Notes under the pieces: generated by a model
What the model saw: the letters and a program-made list of their open reading frames with translations, nothing else
The model's database searches: none
What the model was told of the DNA's origin: nothing
Part shown: positions 6,519 through 15,420 of the stretch, piece by piece
Position numbering within the stretch: position 1 is the stretch's first letter
Layout of the letters: every line of letters begins with the position of its first letter
NCBI GenBank assembly: GCA_002083615.1
Contig: MSXO01000070.1
Span: 1 to 23,197, forward strand
Direction of reading: 5' to 3'
Source of the DNA: Proteobacteria bacterium ST_bin11
Lineage (GTDB): Bacteria; Pseudomonadota; Gammaproteobacteria; Methylococcales; Methylomonadaceae
DNA length: 23,197 nt
Translations under genes and position numbers: made by a program

Positions 6519-6824
6519 TTCGGCCAAAAGAAATTTGGATTCGGTACCCCGTCTCAGGGGCTTGCGTTGCAATAGCACAAGGTGGGCGGCGGGGGCCTCA
6601 ACCAGATGAGAGGGTCCAGCAAGGTGTTTACATGATGCATCACAGGCTTGCAGTTCGATTCGAAACGCTTCGTTCATTGTGGTTGCAGGCGATATGGTCT
6701 GGTAATGGCTCTAAGGCCCTCTTGCAATCCAATGGCGTAGCTCCTGCCCCCCTGGCTTCGGTAGTAGTAAGGACGGGCCAATGGATGATTTATATGACCA
6801 TGAGATTTAATGAGGCTTTAAAGC
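6519..6824. other. Gap without a supported gene
   Basis: About 305 bases between the helicase remnant and kwaB. A 90-codon minus-strand frame (6405-6677) spans part of it but overlaps the helicase remnant antisense, and I recognise no family in it. GC content is visibly higher than in kwaB. No convincing terminator for kwaB's neighbours or repeat was seen. Confidence 0.5.
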
Positions 6825-7700
6825 TTAAGCAACCCGCTTTGAGTTAGTTATGTATTGAGTTTTAGATAGTGGCGACTTGTAATAGTCCTCGTCCAGAAAG
6901 CGTAATAAAGTTTTAAGGTCAGCCTTGTTGCCAGGCAACACAATTTTTTCAATCCCATCTGCAGTTGTTGTTGCGAGTGGAATATTGAATTCAGCTGCAA
7001 CTGCTTTTATGTCATTTAAAGGTACATTTTCAAGAATTTGGCTTTGCTGAATTAGTGAAAACTTTCTTCTTACCCAAGTATCTGATATTGAAATTAAATT
7101 TGGAAGGCTATCTGCTGTTATAAGTTGCAATGAAGCAAAATCGTCAATGTCGCTGTCTGTTGCTTCTTTGTAATATTCACTCATATCGAATATTTGGCGG
7201 AGTAAATGAAAGCTAAAAAACTTTAAAGACCCGTCCTTGAGTATGGCAGTTAACTTCGAATCAATTGTTAAACCAATACCTTCTATTTTTTTATAGACGT
7301 TTGCTGAGTGAAATATAGATAGTCCATTCGTAGAGATGATTTTTCTTTTATCAAAGTGTTGAATCAGGATTGTTACCCCTCCGGATTGATCTATATAACC
7401 AGTGAATAAAGCCTTAATAATTTGAAAAACCTCTGGTGATGCGACAACCTCTGCTACTGAAAGTGGGTTTCTTATTACTATGGATAATCCATCTATATCA
7501 TCAAAGTTCGCAATGACGAGCGCCTGACCGGAGTCCGGTTTATACTTGCCATCAAAAGCAATTTCCTGATCAATTGAGTTTGTAAATTGCATTTCTTGAT
7601 TTTGTAGGAATGGAGTCAGTTCGCTTTGCACTTCCTGAGACAAAGAAAATCTTACTACCCTGCTAGCAGGATCATCGGTCAACGCAAACAAATTAAGCAT
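6825..7700 (-). CDS. kwaB: Kiwa-like protein KwaB (DUF4868)
   Basis: A 291-aa soluble protein with the pattern of DUF4868, the family of the Kiwa effector KwaB: an N-terminal beta-rich half (IANFDDIDGLSIVI near 63-76), then a middle block with FDKRKIIS, TIDSKLTAILKDGSLKFFSF and a helical FDMSEYYKEATDSDID. In studied Kiwa systems KwaB binds DNA and stops phage replication and late transcription once the membrane partner KwaA detects infection. The ATG at 7700 lies 5 bases after the kwaA stop and its ribosome site GGAG lies in the last kwaA codons, so the pair is coupled. The gene is markedly AT-rich compared with the restriction genes upstream. Family assignment is from remembered patterns; the membrane partner supports it. 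Confidence 0.68.
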   Translation of the reverse strand: MLNLFALTDDPASRVVRFSLSQEVQSELTPFLQNQEMQFTNSIDQEIAFDGKYKPDSGQALVIANFDDIDGLSIVIRNPLSVAEVVASPEVFQIIKALFTGYIDQSGGVTILIQHFDKRKIISTNGLSIFHSANVYKKIEGIGLTIDSKLTAILKDGSLKFFSFHLLRQIFDMSEYYKEATDSDIDDFASLQLITADSLPNLISISDTWVRRKFSLIQQSQILENVPLNDIKAVAAEFNIPLATTTADGIEKIVLPGNKADLKTLLRFLDEDYYKSPLSKTQYITNSKRVA

Positions 7701-7705
7701 TTTTA

Positions 7706-8215
7706 CTATATCTCCATCAGCATATTTTCTGATATTTTTTTAACAAACTTCACACTTTTAGCGTCCCTTATGTCCCGCTTTGAGATCAAGACGTAAACAA
7801 CTCCGGAAGATGATTCAACTTTATAAAATCTAAAGTGTAATAGCCGAAGTAGGGGGTGAGATGGCATTGCACTTATTAGCCACAATATTAGAACAAGGAT
7901 CGATGTCAATATAACTATCATGTCAAATTGCAACTCCGAAGCGCGAGCTATGATTGGTATCAAGTAACTACCAACAAACATCAGCAACATAAAATCATTT
8001 GACTCAACTTTCTTTGCATCAAACGCAATCGATTCACTTGAGCGCGACAACATCTTGATTATTAGAATTGGGAGAATGGAACCAATACTGCCGATGACTA
8101 AAAGTTCTGCAACATCTTGTTGCCAGCCATGCTGGTCGAAGCGAACATAAGCAAGAGTCAACATTACTGGTGAAAATGCTGACATGAACAATAGAGTTTT
8201 TAACCAATTTCGCAT
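7706..8215 (-). CDS. kwaA: Kiwa-like membrane sensor KwaA
   Basis: A 169-aa inner-membrane protein with four predicted helices: TLLFMSAFSPVMLTLAYV, LLVIGSIGSILPILIIKML, FMLLMFVGSYLIPIIARA and IVILTSILVLILWLISAM, followed by a soluble tail of about 50 residues. Size, four-helix layout and tight coupling to a DUF4868 gene match KwaA, the tetrameric envelope sensor of Kiwa. I prefer the ATG at 8215 (MRNWLKTLLF); a GTG at 8251 would add 12 residues. Neither has a clear ribosome site. The gene starts about 70 bases after the hsdR stop on the same strand, so Kiwa may be read through from the type I operon or from an unseen promoter in that gap. Confidence 0.68.
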   Translation of the reverse strand: MRNWLKTLLFMSAFSPVMLTLAYVRFDQHGWQQDVAELLVIGSIGSILPILIIKMLSRSSESIAFDAKKVESNDFMLLMFVGSYLIPIIARASELQFDMIVILTSILVLILWLISAMPSHPLLRLLHFRFYKVESSSGVVYVLISKRDIRDAKSVKFVKKISENMLMEI

Positions 8216-8286
8216 AATAGTAATCGTATATACATAATAAGATATTTCCACAGACGAAAAGTAAGAGTAAATGCTTATTGAAGCAT

Positions 8287-11200
8287 CTATTCACCAGCAT
8301 TTACTACTGTACCCTCAAAATCATCACAAAGCTTATCAACCAAGTCTTCAGTTTCTTTGAAGAAGTATTCTCCAACGATCTGTCGATTGAGTGCCTTGTA
8401 GCGGCGATATATTTTCGCGAAATCATCATAAATTTCAGTTTCCGACACATGCGACTTAATCTTTACGATTAGCCGCATACCGTCTTTGTCGTTGCGCACA
8501 TACTGGAAGAAATCTAAAATCTTGGCTTCAAAATCCTGTATCAGTGTGCCAGTTTTGGCCTCTTGCTCATTACGCGCGGCGATGATAGCTAGAATATCAA
8601 ACTGCCCACCAGTGCCAGGTGGTGTCCCTACGGCAACTTCGGTTGGCTTCTTTTTCTTCCTTTTTGAGTCTTCGGGAATGACTTCAACCATGCCAATCTG
8701 ATTATCAAAATACACCTCAATCGGGTCTTTAATGTCTTCGCTGCGGTGCATCATGTTGTAGAGGGTATTGAATTTACGCCAGAAGAATAAAAAGCTTGGC
8801 TCGCTGTACTTGGCATCCAGTTCAATCACATATTCAATCCGATTAAGAATGGTGAAATACTGGGCCGCTTTGGCCTTTGTATCGGCGGTTCTCTGGGGAT
8901 TGGCATCGATGTATTTCTTTAAGCTGCTTTCAAAATCCAGGTAGTTTTCAGGGTCATCGCGTTTGACCGAATCTTTGTAAATCGCCATGAACACCGTAAA
9001 AAACTTATCGAAGGTGTCCGATTTTTTCAGTTCACTGAGCAGAACATCCAATACCTTTTTATCGCTGAACGGATCAAAGTCACTCACCACCACATCGGAA
9101 AAATGTTCAAAGGCATCTTTAATGTTTTGGACATTCACATTGTTGTAGGAGAAATCGACAATCTTGCAATCGTTCTTATATTTTGCGGTACGGTTAACGC
9201 GGGAAATAGTTTGAATGGCACTGATGCCATTAATTTCTTTATCCAAAAATAAGGTATGCAGTCTTTTATCGTCAAAGCCGGTTTGCAGCTTGGCGACCAC
9301 AATCATCAAACCGTTTTTACTCAGCGCAAAACTTTCCAAGACCTTTTCTTCGGTCAACCCGCCATTCAAACCCGTGGCACTTTGTTCGTCCTGATTACTG
9401 GAATACACCACATGGATGGGTGCCTCGGCATATTTGGCGAATTTTGGCTGTTGTACCAAGGCGTTGAAGTGCTTGGTTACCGCTTCTTTGTAAGCAATTG
9501 CCGCTTTGATGGAATGTACCGCCAACATCGCCTTACCGGTACCGCGTATTTGGCGATAGACGTCTTTTACCAATAGATCGGCCACATACTTGGCTATGGC
9601 ATCAATGCGATCACGATTTTCATAGATTTGTTTTTTCTGGGCGTCTTTGTAGTCTTTTTCAGTGAAACCGGTCAGCGGATTACTGGGTAGATCAAACAAC
9701 ATCTTAGAGGCAACCGGCACAATGTTTTTCAACGGGTTCAGAATAAAGCCATCCTCAATCGCTTCTTTCATGGTGTAGCTGTCAAAAGGCCGCCAAAGTT
9801 TTTCGCTTTCGGCATAACCACTGAATTCACCAAACCGTGCCAGAGAATGATCATCGGGGGTGGCGGTAAAGCCGATAATCAAATTCTTTTTGGTACGGGC
9901 GCCGGCATAAGCTGAATTATCAAACGGGCTTTGCAGCTCATCGAAGATGCTGATCATTTCTTCATGCTGGTCGCCGCTGTTAGAACGGTGGATCTCATCA
10001 ATCAGAAACACGATGCGCATGTTAGCCAGTTTTTGCAGCACCTCAGCATCCAGCATTTCCCGCACCGAACCGAACTTTTGCAAGTTGACGATCACCAAGC
10101 GGGTATCCGATGCCAGCGCTTCTTGAAAGGTCTTTTTATTGGTGGCTTCCTTGACCATACGATTATCGATGTTCATGTTCAGCATCAATGAATCTATCTG
10201 GCTTCGCAGCTGCAAACGATCCACCACAATCATGATTTTGTCGTAAACGTATTCGCTCTTAGCGTAACTATCTGGGCGTCGCAAGTCTTTCAATTGCAAT
10301 GCCGACCAACCGATGATGTTGGATTTGCCAAACCCAGCCGCGTATTGCATCAATAAGGAATACACGTTTTTATTATTGGAATAGGCTTTGCGTTTTTCCA
10401 GCAGCTCTTTTTTCTTGGCTTCGCCGACACCGGCCAACTGCTTTTCTAACAGCTGTTCAAAGTAATCGGGTTCTTTTTCATGCGCCAAAAACTCATCAAT
10501 CTTGGCCATGATTTTATCGGTGCCGAATTTCTGCTTGGGGCGTGGTGAAATCAAGTGCCCTGCTTCATTTTTGACTTCTTTAACGCCTTTGTTCACATAG
10601 ACATCACGCTCGATAAAGTTGTAATACAAAATCTCCTTTTCGATGAACAACTTGCCATACAGTGCAGTAAACAACTCTTTCAGCTTATCTTTTTTATCGG
10701 CATCGGGCTTTAACAATGGATAAGGCTTAAACACCCCAGACGCTTTTTTCTCAATCTCTTCCCGGTCAAATTTGCCTTCACGGCAGGTGGCCAACATTTC
10801 GTCAAAATAATCCGCCAGGGTGCGAATTACAAAGGTTTCGCCTATATCGGTGGTGGTGATATGAATGGCTTTTTCGAATATCTTCAGGAAATCTTTGCGA
10901 TAAGCCAGCTTTTCGTTATCACTGAGCATGGCATTGCTATCAAACTGCTGATGATAGACTTTCACGGCCTCAAAATAATCTTTAATGACTTTGCCACGGC
11001 CATTCTTGGTGGCATTTTGGCTGGTGTAGTTGGATTTTAATTCGCTGTATCCCAAATAAATGCCATTCACAAACAACACAATATCCGGGCGGAATGAAAA
11101 CACCTGCTGGCCTTGGTAACTGTATTTATAATGCAGCTCCTGCACCAAGGAGAAGATGTTTTCCTCAAACAGCGCATTGTCGTGGATTACGCTGTCACTG

Positions 11201-11520
11201 GTGTAAAACAGATGCAGCTTAATGCCCTGCAAAGTAATGGACTTGTTGGCGTTGATAAATAGCGCTTTGTTGCGGCTACTGCCACAGCGTTCCTGAATTA
11301 GCTCGATCAAATCCGCCAGTAACTTTTGCTTATTACCGCCGTATTTTTTCAGCAGCTGCTCATAAGGCTTTTTGTTCAGCTCGGTATCCGAGATAAACGC
11401 CTGCAAATCTTCTTCAATAATCAGCGATTGGGTGACGGTGTTGGCTTTAACTTCCTTATAACCCAAGCCATCCCGAAAAAAGGGGACTAAAAACTTATCT
11501 TGCAGGTGTAGTTCGTTCAT
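8287..11520 (-). CDS. hsdR: Type I restriction enzyme R subunit (HsdR)
   Basis: A 1077-aa motor-nuclease subunit that, with HsdM2-HsdS, translocates DNA and cuts far from unmethylated sites. The N-terminal PD-(D/E)XK nuclease shows D146 (FRPDIVLFVNG) and E160-L-K162. The SF2 helicase core has Walker A AAGFGKS (394-400), DEIH (508-511), FTATP (551-555), VVAKLQTGFDDKRLHTLFLD (741-760) and motif VI QTISRVNRT (770-778). The C-terminal 250 residues are helical and probably dock on HsdM. It looks intact and of normal length. The ATG overlaps the stop of the broken toxin frame by 4 nt (ATGA), so it is coupled to the hsdS-antitoxin segment upstream. Confidence 0.95.
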   Translation of the reverse strand: MNELHLQDKFLVPFFRDGLGYKEVKANTVTQSLIIEEDLQAFISDTELNKKPYEQLLKKYGGNKQKLLADLIELIQERCGSSRNKALFINANKSITLQGIKLHLFYTSDSVIHDNALFEENIFSLVQELHYKYSYQGQQVFSFRPDIVLFVNGIYLGYSELKSNYTSQNATKNGRGKVIKDYFEAVKVYHQQFDSNAMLSDNEKLAYRKDFLKIFEKAIHITTTDIGETFVIRTLADYFDEMLATCREGKFDREEIEKKASGVFKPYPLLKPDADKKDKLKELFTALYGKLFIEKEILYYNFIERDVYVNKGVKEVKNEAGHLISPRPKQKFGTDKIMAKIDEFLAHEKEPDYFEQLLEKQLAGVGEAKKKELLEKRKAYSNNKNVYSLLMQYAAGFGKSNIIGWSALQLKDLRRPDSYAKSEYVYDKIMIVVDRLQLRSQIDSLMLNMNIDNRMVKEATNKKTFQEALASDTRLVIVNLQKFGSVREMLDAEVLQKLANMRIVFLIDEIHRSNSGDQHEEMISIFDELQSPFDNSAYAGARTKKNLIIGFTATPDDHSLARFGEFSGYAESEKLWRPFDSYTMKEAIEDGFILNPLKNIVPVASKMLFDLPSNPLTGFTEKDYKDAQKKQIYENRDRIDAIAKYVADLLVKDVYRQIRGTGKAMLAVHSIKAAIAYKEAVTKHFNALVQQPKFAKYAEAPIHVVYSSNQDEQSATGLNGGLTEEKVLESFALSKNGLMIVVAKLQTGFDDKRLHTLFLDKEINGISAIQTISRVNRTAKYKNDCKIVDFSYNNVNVQNIKDAFEHFSDVVVSDFDPFSDKKVLDVLLSELKKSDTFDKFFTVFMAIYKDSVKRDDPENYLDFESSLKKYIDANPQRTADTKAKAAQYFTILNRIEYVIELDAKYSEPSFLFFWRKFNTLYNMMHRSEDIKDPIEVYFDNQIGMVEVIPEDSKRKKKKPTEVAVGTPPGTGGQFDILAIIAARNEQEAKTGTLIQDFEAKILDFFQYVRNDKDGMRLIVKIKSHVSETEIYDDFAKIYRRYKALNRQIVGEYFFKETEDLVDKLCDDFEGTVVNAGE

Positions 11521-11741
11521 AGCTCACTGGCCCATTCCGCTTTAACTCGTGCGATAACGTCGTGTAATAAGCTGGGCCGGATGTGTAATGTCGTTTGTTG
11601 GGGAATCGCGGCTAACAGCGCCACTACTTCAGACGGTGTGCGTAACTGTTGGCGAACAGCACGAATTAACAAACCCAAAGTGCCATGCGCGGTAATATTC
11701 AGGCTTTTAGCGGCTAAACGCGCGGCGGTAGTCTTCGCCAT
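11517..11741 (-). pseudogene. C-terminal fragment of a PIN-domain (DUF3368/VapC-like) toxin
   Basis: The frame reads AARLAAKSLNITAHGTLGLL, then IRAVRQQ and LHIRPSLLHDVI, the pattern of the last third of DUF3368-type PIN toxins (AR..A...L...GT.G.L). The N-terminal about 85 residues with most acidic catalytic residues are missing, so RNase activity is not expected. It begins inside the antitoxin gene in another frame (start codons at 11762 or 11741) and ends by overlapping hsdR by 4 nt. A deletion that removed the toxin but kept the coupling to hsdR is the simplest explanation. Confidence 0.55.
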
Positions 11742-11925
11742 GCAATCCCCATTCAACATCATCCTGGATAAAGGTTTCAGTTAATACCTGTTGATGAGAC
11801 TCCAGATAACGACGCAGGGCTTCTGTGACGATTTCCTGCAAGTTACCAGCCCATCCCTGTTGCACCAGTGTTTGCGCCTGTTGCCAGAGTTGATCGGGTA
11901 TTTCAGTCTGGTGTGTGTTATTCAT
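11707..11925 (-). CDS. VapB-like / ribbon-helix-helix antitoxin (72 aa)
   Basis: Small protein starting MNNTHQTEIPDQLWQQAQTL with a helix block QEIVTEALRRYLESHQ as in ribbon-helix-helix antitoxins, and a C-terminal DDVEWGLHGEDYRRAF like that of antitoxins paired with DUF3368 PIN toxins. I start at the ATG at 11925 because GGAG lies 7 bases upstream; the frame could begin at 11949. The start lies inside the end of hsdS, so it is part of the type I operon. Its toxin partner is reduced to a fragment, making it an orphan antitoxin that may still bind DNA or neutralise other toxins. Confidence 0.6.
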   Translation of the reverse strand: MNNTHQTEIPDQLWQQAQTLVQQGWAGNLQEIVTEALRRYLESHQQVLTETFIQDDVEWGLHGEDYRRAFSR

Positions 11926-13186
11926 GGCGATGCTCCGGTTTAAATACACGAATCTTTCCCGTGACTATATCGTTAATCAGGGCTTTACGTAGTTCTTTGA
12001 GCTTGTCGATTTGGCTGTTGATGGTGGCGACGATGCGGTCGATGTGCGCGGTTTTTTCGTCGAGGTAATCCACAATTCTATGTTGCTCATCAATACTGCC
12101 AAAAGCTATAACAAAATTCTGAAACATTGGCATTCTTAAAGAATCAACGGTAGATTTGGCGTTGAGACGAAGTGCATCTTTATAGAAGTTTTCTCTCATA
12201 TAATAGAAAACGAATTTACCTAAAACATGTCTAAAGTGGCTAATTTTGTAAACACGCTGGTGGTATTCAAATTTTTCATTCACATAGTGAAATACTTTAC
12301 CTACTCCGACTCCATCCCCGGCTGTCAGAATTGCTTCACCATCAAATGAGTAAGAATTTATTCTCTCGATAGTTTGAGATCGAACAAAAAATGGATAACT
12401 CCCGCCTTCAACATTATCTACAGTATCCTTCCCACCGGTTTTTATGTATGCAAGATTCTTCAACCTCTCAACGCTCCAATGTTCAGGCACTTCGCCAAGC
12501 CACTCAACCTCACTGTCTTTCATCGCCACGGTTTTATCCAGTCCACGGGTGACGGTTTCGTTGATGAGGGATTGTTTGAGTTTGCCGTACTGATCCGCCT
12601 TTTGGCTGAGCAGATCAATTTTTCTGTCAATCTGTGCGGTTTTGGTGTCGAGGTAAGCAGCGATTGCTTCTTGTGTTAAATATGGTGGTACGGGAACCGT
12701 AATTGCACCGAGTTTATCGAAATATAATCGGAGCCTCATATCCATTATGCCTCGTGAATGCCTTTTAAATATTTGCTGGGCATTCCCTGTTCTAAATAAA
12801 TAAGCAAAATATCTTTCATCCAACAACGTTGAATTAACTTTTCTCAAAACATCGTAAGCTGGACTCGTAACTCCATCATAGTCCGACAAGCCTACAGACC
12901 CCATCCATGCTAAAAGCTTATTGACTACGATATCGCCCTTTTTAACCATCCAATAGCCATCGGTAGAACTTGCCTTATTTCCGCGAGCTTCTAAATCTTT
13001 GCGTGGCCTAACCCCTATGCTGCTGTATAGGGATAACAGTTCAAAATTGTTATTTTCTGGAGCCATATCAGTAACTAGCTTGAATAAATCCTTTACTCTT
13101 TTTTCATCCCAATTTGATGGAATACGGTCAACCCATTCATTCTGGCTAACTAAGTAACTTTCATATGCCTCAGAATGTAATTTCAT
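11918..13186 (-). CDS. hsdS: Type I restriction specificity subunit (HsdS)
   Basis: A 422-aa DNA-recognition subunit with two target-recognition domains (about 15-170 and 225-365), each followed by a conserved helix: QEAIAAYLDTKTAQIDRKI (172-190) and EQHRIVDYLDEKTAHIDRIV (367-386). The near-repeat of these helices forms the antiparallel coiled coil that sets the spacing between the two half-sites. The second domain opens with the typical EVEWLGEVPEHWSV. Length is normal and the gene is intact. The start overlaps hsdM by 4 nt, and the stop overlaps the antitoxin start, so translation is coupled throughout. The recognition sequence cannot be read from the protein; a bipartite site is expected. 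Confidence 0.94.
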   Translation of the reverse strand: MKLHSEAYESYLVSQNEWVDRIPSNWDEKRVKDLFKLVTDMAPENNNFELLSLYSSIGVRPRKDLEARGNKASSTDGYWMVKKGDIVVNKLLAWMGSVGLSDYDGVTSPAYDVLRKVNSTLLDERYFAYLFRTGNAQQIFKRHSRGIMDMRLRLYFDKLGAITVPVPPYLTQEAIAAYLDTKTAQIDRKIDLLSQKADQYGKLKQSLINETVTRGLDKTVAMKDSEVEWLGEVPEHWSVERLKNLAYIKTGGKDTVDNVEGGSYPFFVRSQTIERINSYSFDGEAILTAGDGVGVGKVFHYVNEKFEYHQRVYKISHFRHVLGKFVFYYMRENFYKDALRLNAKSTVDSLRMPMFQNFVIAFGSIDEQHRIVDYLDEKTAHIDRIVATINSQIDKLKELRKALINDIVTGKIRVFKPEHRHE

Positions 13187-15240
13187 AGCAAAATCGTCTC
13201 ATCAAGCATTTTTAGTTCCTGATCAAGAGCAGCAATTTCACCCAAAATCACGCCCACATCACGCAACTTTTCCGGTTGGTAGAAAATCTTGTTAAAGTTC
13301 AGTTCCACCCCTACCACGTTGTCTAAATATGCAAACTGCTTGCTGATGTATTTGGCCATAAAGGCTTCAATAGCCGCCTGATTGGCGGTTTCGTCTCGAT
13401 GAAACGGAATAATCTCGTAATCTTTTTGATAATCCGGTGTGAGCTCCACGTTGATTTCAATGCGCTGCGGTTGAGTTTTACTGGCGTTTTTCAGTGCGGA
13501 TTTTACGACGATTTTGCCGCAGCCTAACCTTTCGACAGGTTCAGGGCGAAGGGATTTTTGAGTTTCCTTAATCAAGGTTTCTTGTTCGTTATCAAACCAA
13601 TAGCGCGCTTCGCTGGTGGTCACGACCACCGGCTGTTCTTTGTAATCCAGGCTGGCGATATAGGGTTTGATGTCTTGTTCAAAGTAGTCGGCAAGCGAGC
13701 TGTATTGCTGTGGGTCAAACGTGGTGATCGTAAACTCGGTGATGTCACGCTCGCCGTTGCTCAACTTTGTGGGCGTCAGTTTTTCGCTGGTTTTGGTTGC
13801 CGGTAATTGCGCGGCAAAACTGTTGCCGTGTTCATCGACATTGGTGAGCATGATTGCTTGTTTGTTGAAGTAGAAATACTCTTTATCAAACACGCGGGCG
13901 TAGTCATTATCTTGATAGGTGGTGAGGGTGTCGACGATCTCTAGGCGACTGGCGGCATCGACTTCTTTGCGCTTGGAGCCTTTGCTCTTTTTCAGCGGTT
14001 TGAATTTGTCACTGGCGTTAATCAGCATCACTTTGTCTTTGTGGTGCGGCTGTTTGTTTTTATTGAGTATCCACAAATAGGTGTAAATGCCGGTGTTAAA
14101 AAACTCGTCGGTCGGCAGTTGGATAACGGCTTCAACGATGTCGCTGTCCAACATCCATTTGCGAATATTGCTTTCAGCCGAACCGGCATCGCCGCTAAAC
14201 AGCGTGGAACCGTTGTGTACCACTACGCCCATGCCGACGCTATCCAGCTTGGAAATAAGGTGCTGCATAAACAACAGCTGCCCGTCTGAGATTGATGGCA
14301 AGAATTTAAAACGGCCGGTTTTGTCGTGGGTGATGTCTTTTTCGTAGCCTTTCCAGCTGACGCCATAAGGCGGATTGGCGATGACGACATCAAATTCTTC
14401 ATTATAAAATTTATCGTCTACCAGGGTGTTGCCGTGTTCTATTTTGGAATCGGGGCGAAAGCGACTTTCAATTTTGGCCAGCGCGTAAAGCGCGTCATTC
14501 CAGTCTTGACCGAAGGTTTGCGTGAGACGTTTGAATTTTTGGTTGATGCGATCTTCAACCCCAAACAACATGTTGCCACCACCGCATGTACAGTCGTAAA
14601 TTTTTAACAGCGTGTCGGATTCTTCAATCTTGGAAGCGATGATTTCGGCAATCAACGCGATCACGTCGTCGGGGGTGAATTGTTCCCCAGCCGTTTCGGC
14701 GGAAATATCCGCCCATTTTCGCTTGATGTGTTCTTCTAATGTGGTGATTTCGGAGTTGTTAAAGGGCTTAAGATCGATCTCCGCCCATAATTTGGTATAG
14801 CCCAATAAGACTTTTTTGGCTTTAAGCTTGGTCACCACACCTTTGATGTCGAGGAATTTTTCGCCCTCGGACGCCTCTACGCCGAGCAGGTCTTTGGTTT
14901 CACCGTCAAAGCCTTTAAGGTAAGCATCAAAGTCAATCTCGAAGGACTTGTCGTTTTTGCAGATGTCGGTTAATGACTGGTTTTTTTCAAAAATGAAAAT
15001 GTTATAGCCCTGACCTTTGTCGCGGATCATGTCATAAAGGTCGTTTTTATCGATACCGTTAAACGCGGCTTCACCAATATCGGCTTTAAGCTCATCAAAC
15101 ATGCGGATCAGGCGGCTTTCAATCATCGCCAAGGCAAAAAACGGCATCATAAAAGAGGGCCACTCGGATTCTTTAATGCCGCTGCCCCGTAACAAGTCAG
15201 CCGTTGCCCAGATTTTTGATTCGTATTGGAGGATGTCCAT
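13183..15240 (-). CDS. hsdM: Type I restriction methyltransferase (HsdM)
   Basis: A 685-aa N6-adenine methyltransferase subunit that modifies host DNA with HsdS and is needed for restriction with HsdR. Residues about 5-180 are the helical N-terminal domain; GEQFTPDDVI (185-194) leads into the catalytic domain with the SAM motif IYDCTCGGGNML (214-225, a variant of DPACGTG) and catalytic NPPY (289-292). The C-terminal part is long for the family and has a high charge. A REP-like sequence at 13523-13552 lies in frame near residue 565 and adds SLRPEPVERL without breaking the gene. First gene of hsdM-hsdS-antitoxin-hsdR; no clear ribosome site precedes the ATG at 15240, but no better start is visible. 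Confidence 0.94.
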   Translation of the reverse strand: MDILQYESKIWATADLLRGSGIKESEWPSFMMPFFALAMIESRLIRMFDELKADIGEAAFNGIDKNDLYDMIRDKGQGYNIFIFEKNQSLTDICKNDKSFEIDFDAYLKGFDGETKDLLGVEASEGEKFLDIKGVVTKLKAKKVLLGYTKLWAEIDLKPFNNSEITTLEEHIKRKWADISAETAGEQFTPDDVIALIAEIIASKIEESDTLLKIYDCTCGGGNMLFGVEDRINQKFKRLTQTFGQDWNDALYALAKIESRFRPDSKIEHGNTLVDDKFYNEEFDVVIANPPYGVSWKGYEKDITHDKTGRFKFLPSISDGQLLFMQHLISKLDSVGMGVVVHNGSTLFSGDAGSAESNIRKWMLDSDIVEAVIQLPTDEFFNTGIYTYLWILNKNKQPHHKDKVMLINASDKFKPLKKSKGSKRKEVDAASRLEIVDTLTTYQDNDYARVFDKEYFYFNKQAIMLTNVDEHGNSFAAQLPATKTSEKLTPTKLSNGERDITEFTITTFDPQQYSSLADYFEQDIKPYIASLDYKEQPVVVTTSEARYWFDNEQETLIKETQKSLRPEPVERLGCGKIVVKSALKNASKTQPQRIEINVELTPDYQKDYEIIPFHRDETANQAAIEAFMAKYISKQFAYLDNVVGVELNFNKIFYQPEKLRDVGVILGEIAALDQELKMLDETILL
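13523..13552 (-). repeat. REP-like palindromic sequence inside hsdM
   Basis: CCTAACCT (13523-13530) and AGGTTCAGG (13537-13545) form an imperfect hairpin around TTCGAC, followed by GCGAAGGG. This is the form of the dispersed bacterial repeat whose other strand reads CCTGAACCTGTCGAA and whose in-frame product is typically LRPEPVE. Here it encodes exactly that peptide. Confidence 0.7.
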
Positions 15241-15420
15241 TCTGTGTTAAGTTCCAGTTTTGGTGATTTAAGTCAGCCGGATTTTAAGGCGGGCTTTGAT
15301 TTATGATGGAAAGCATAACGACAATTTTAACATTGAATAAGCCCCGCCTATATAGAGCTGTATGTATCAGCACACCATTACAATTCAAGTTTCACCATAC
15401 ATTGTCGGACAAAAGAATTG
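15241..15420. other. Intergenic spacer with loose inverted repeat
   Basis: The spacer between the NTPase stop and hsdM start probably holds the hsdM promoter, but no clear -35/-10 pair was found. AAGGCGGGCTT (15286-15296) and AAGCCCCGCC (15339-15348) pair with one bulge over a 42-base loop, too wide for a classic terminator. Confidence 0.35.

Noticed and set aside
6405..6677. 90-codon minus-strand frame starting MNEAF
   Set aside because: It runs antisense through the helicase remnant and matches no family known to me; kept only as part of the gap description.
6632..6847. 71-codon plus-strand frame
   Set aside because: It has no recognised motif and runs into the 3' end of kwaB.
8034..8300. 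Cysteine-rich 88-codon minus-strand frame overlapping kwaA
   Set aside because: It overlaps kwaA out of frame; the four-helix KwaA frame explains the region.
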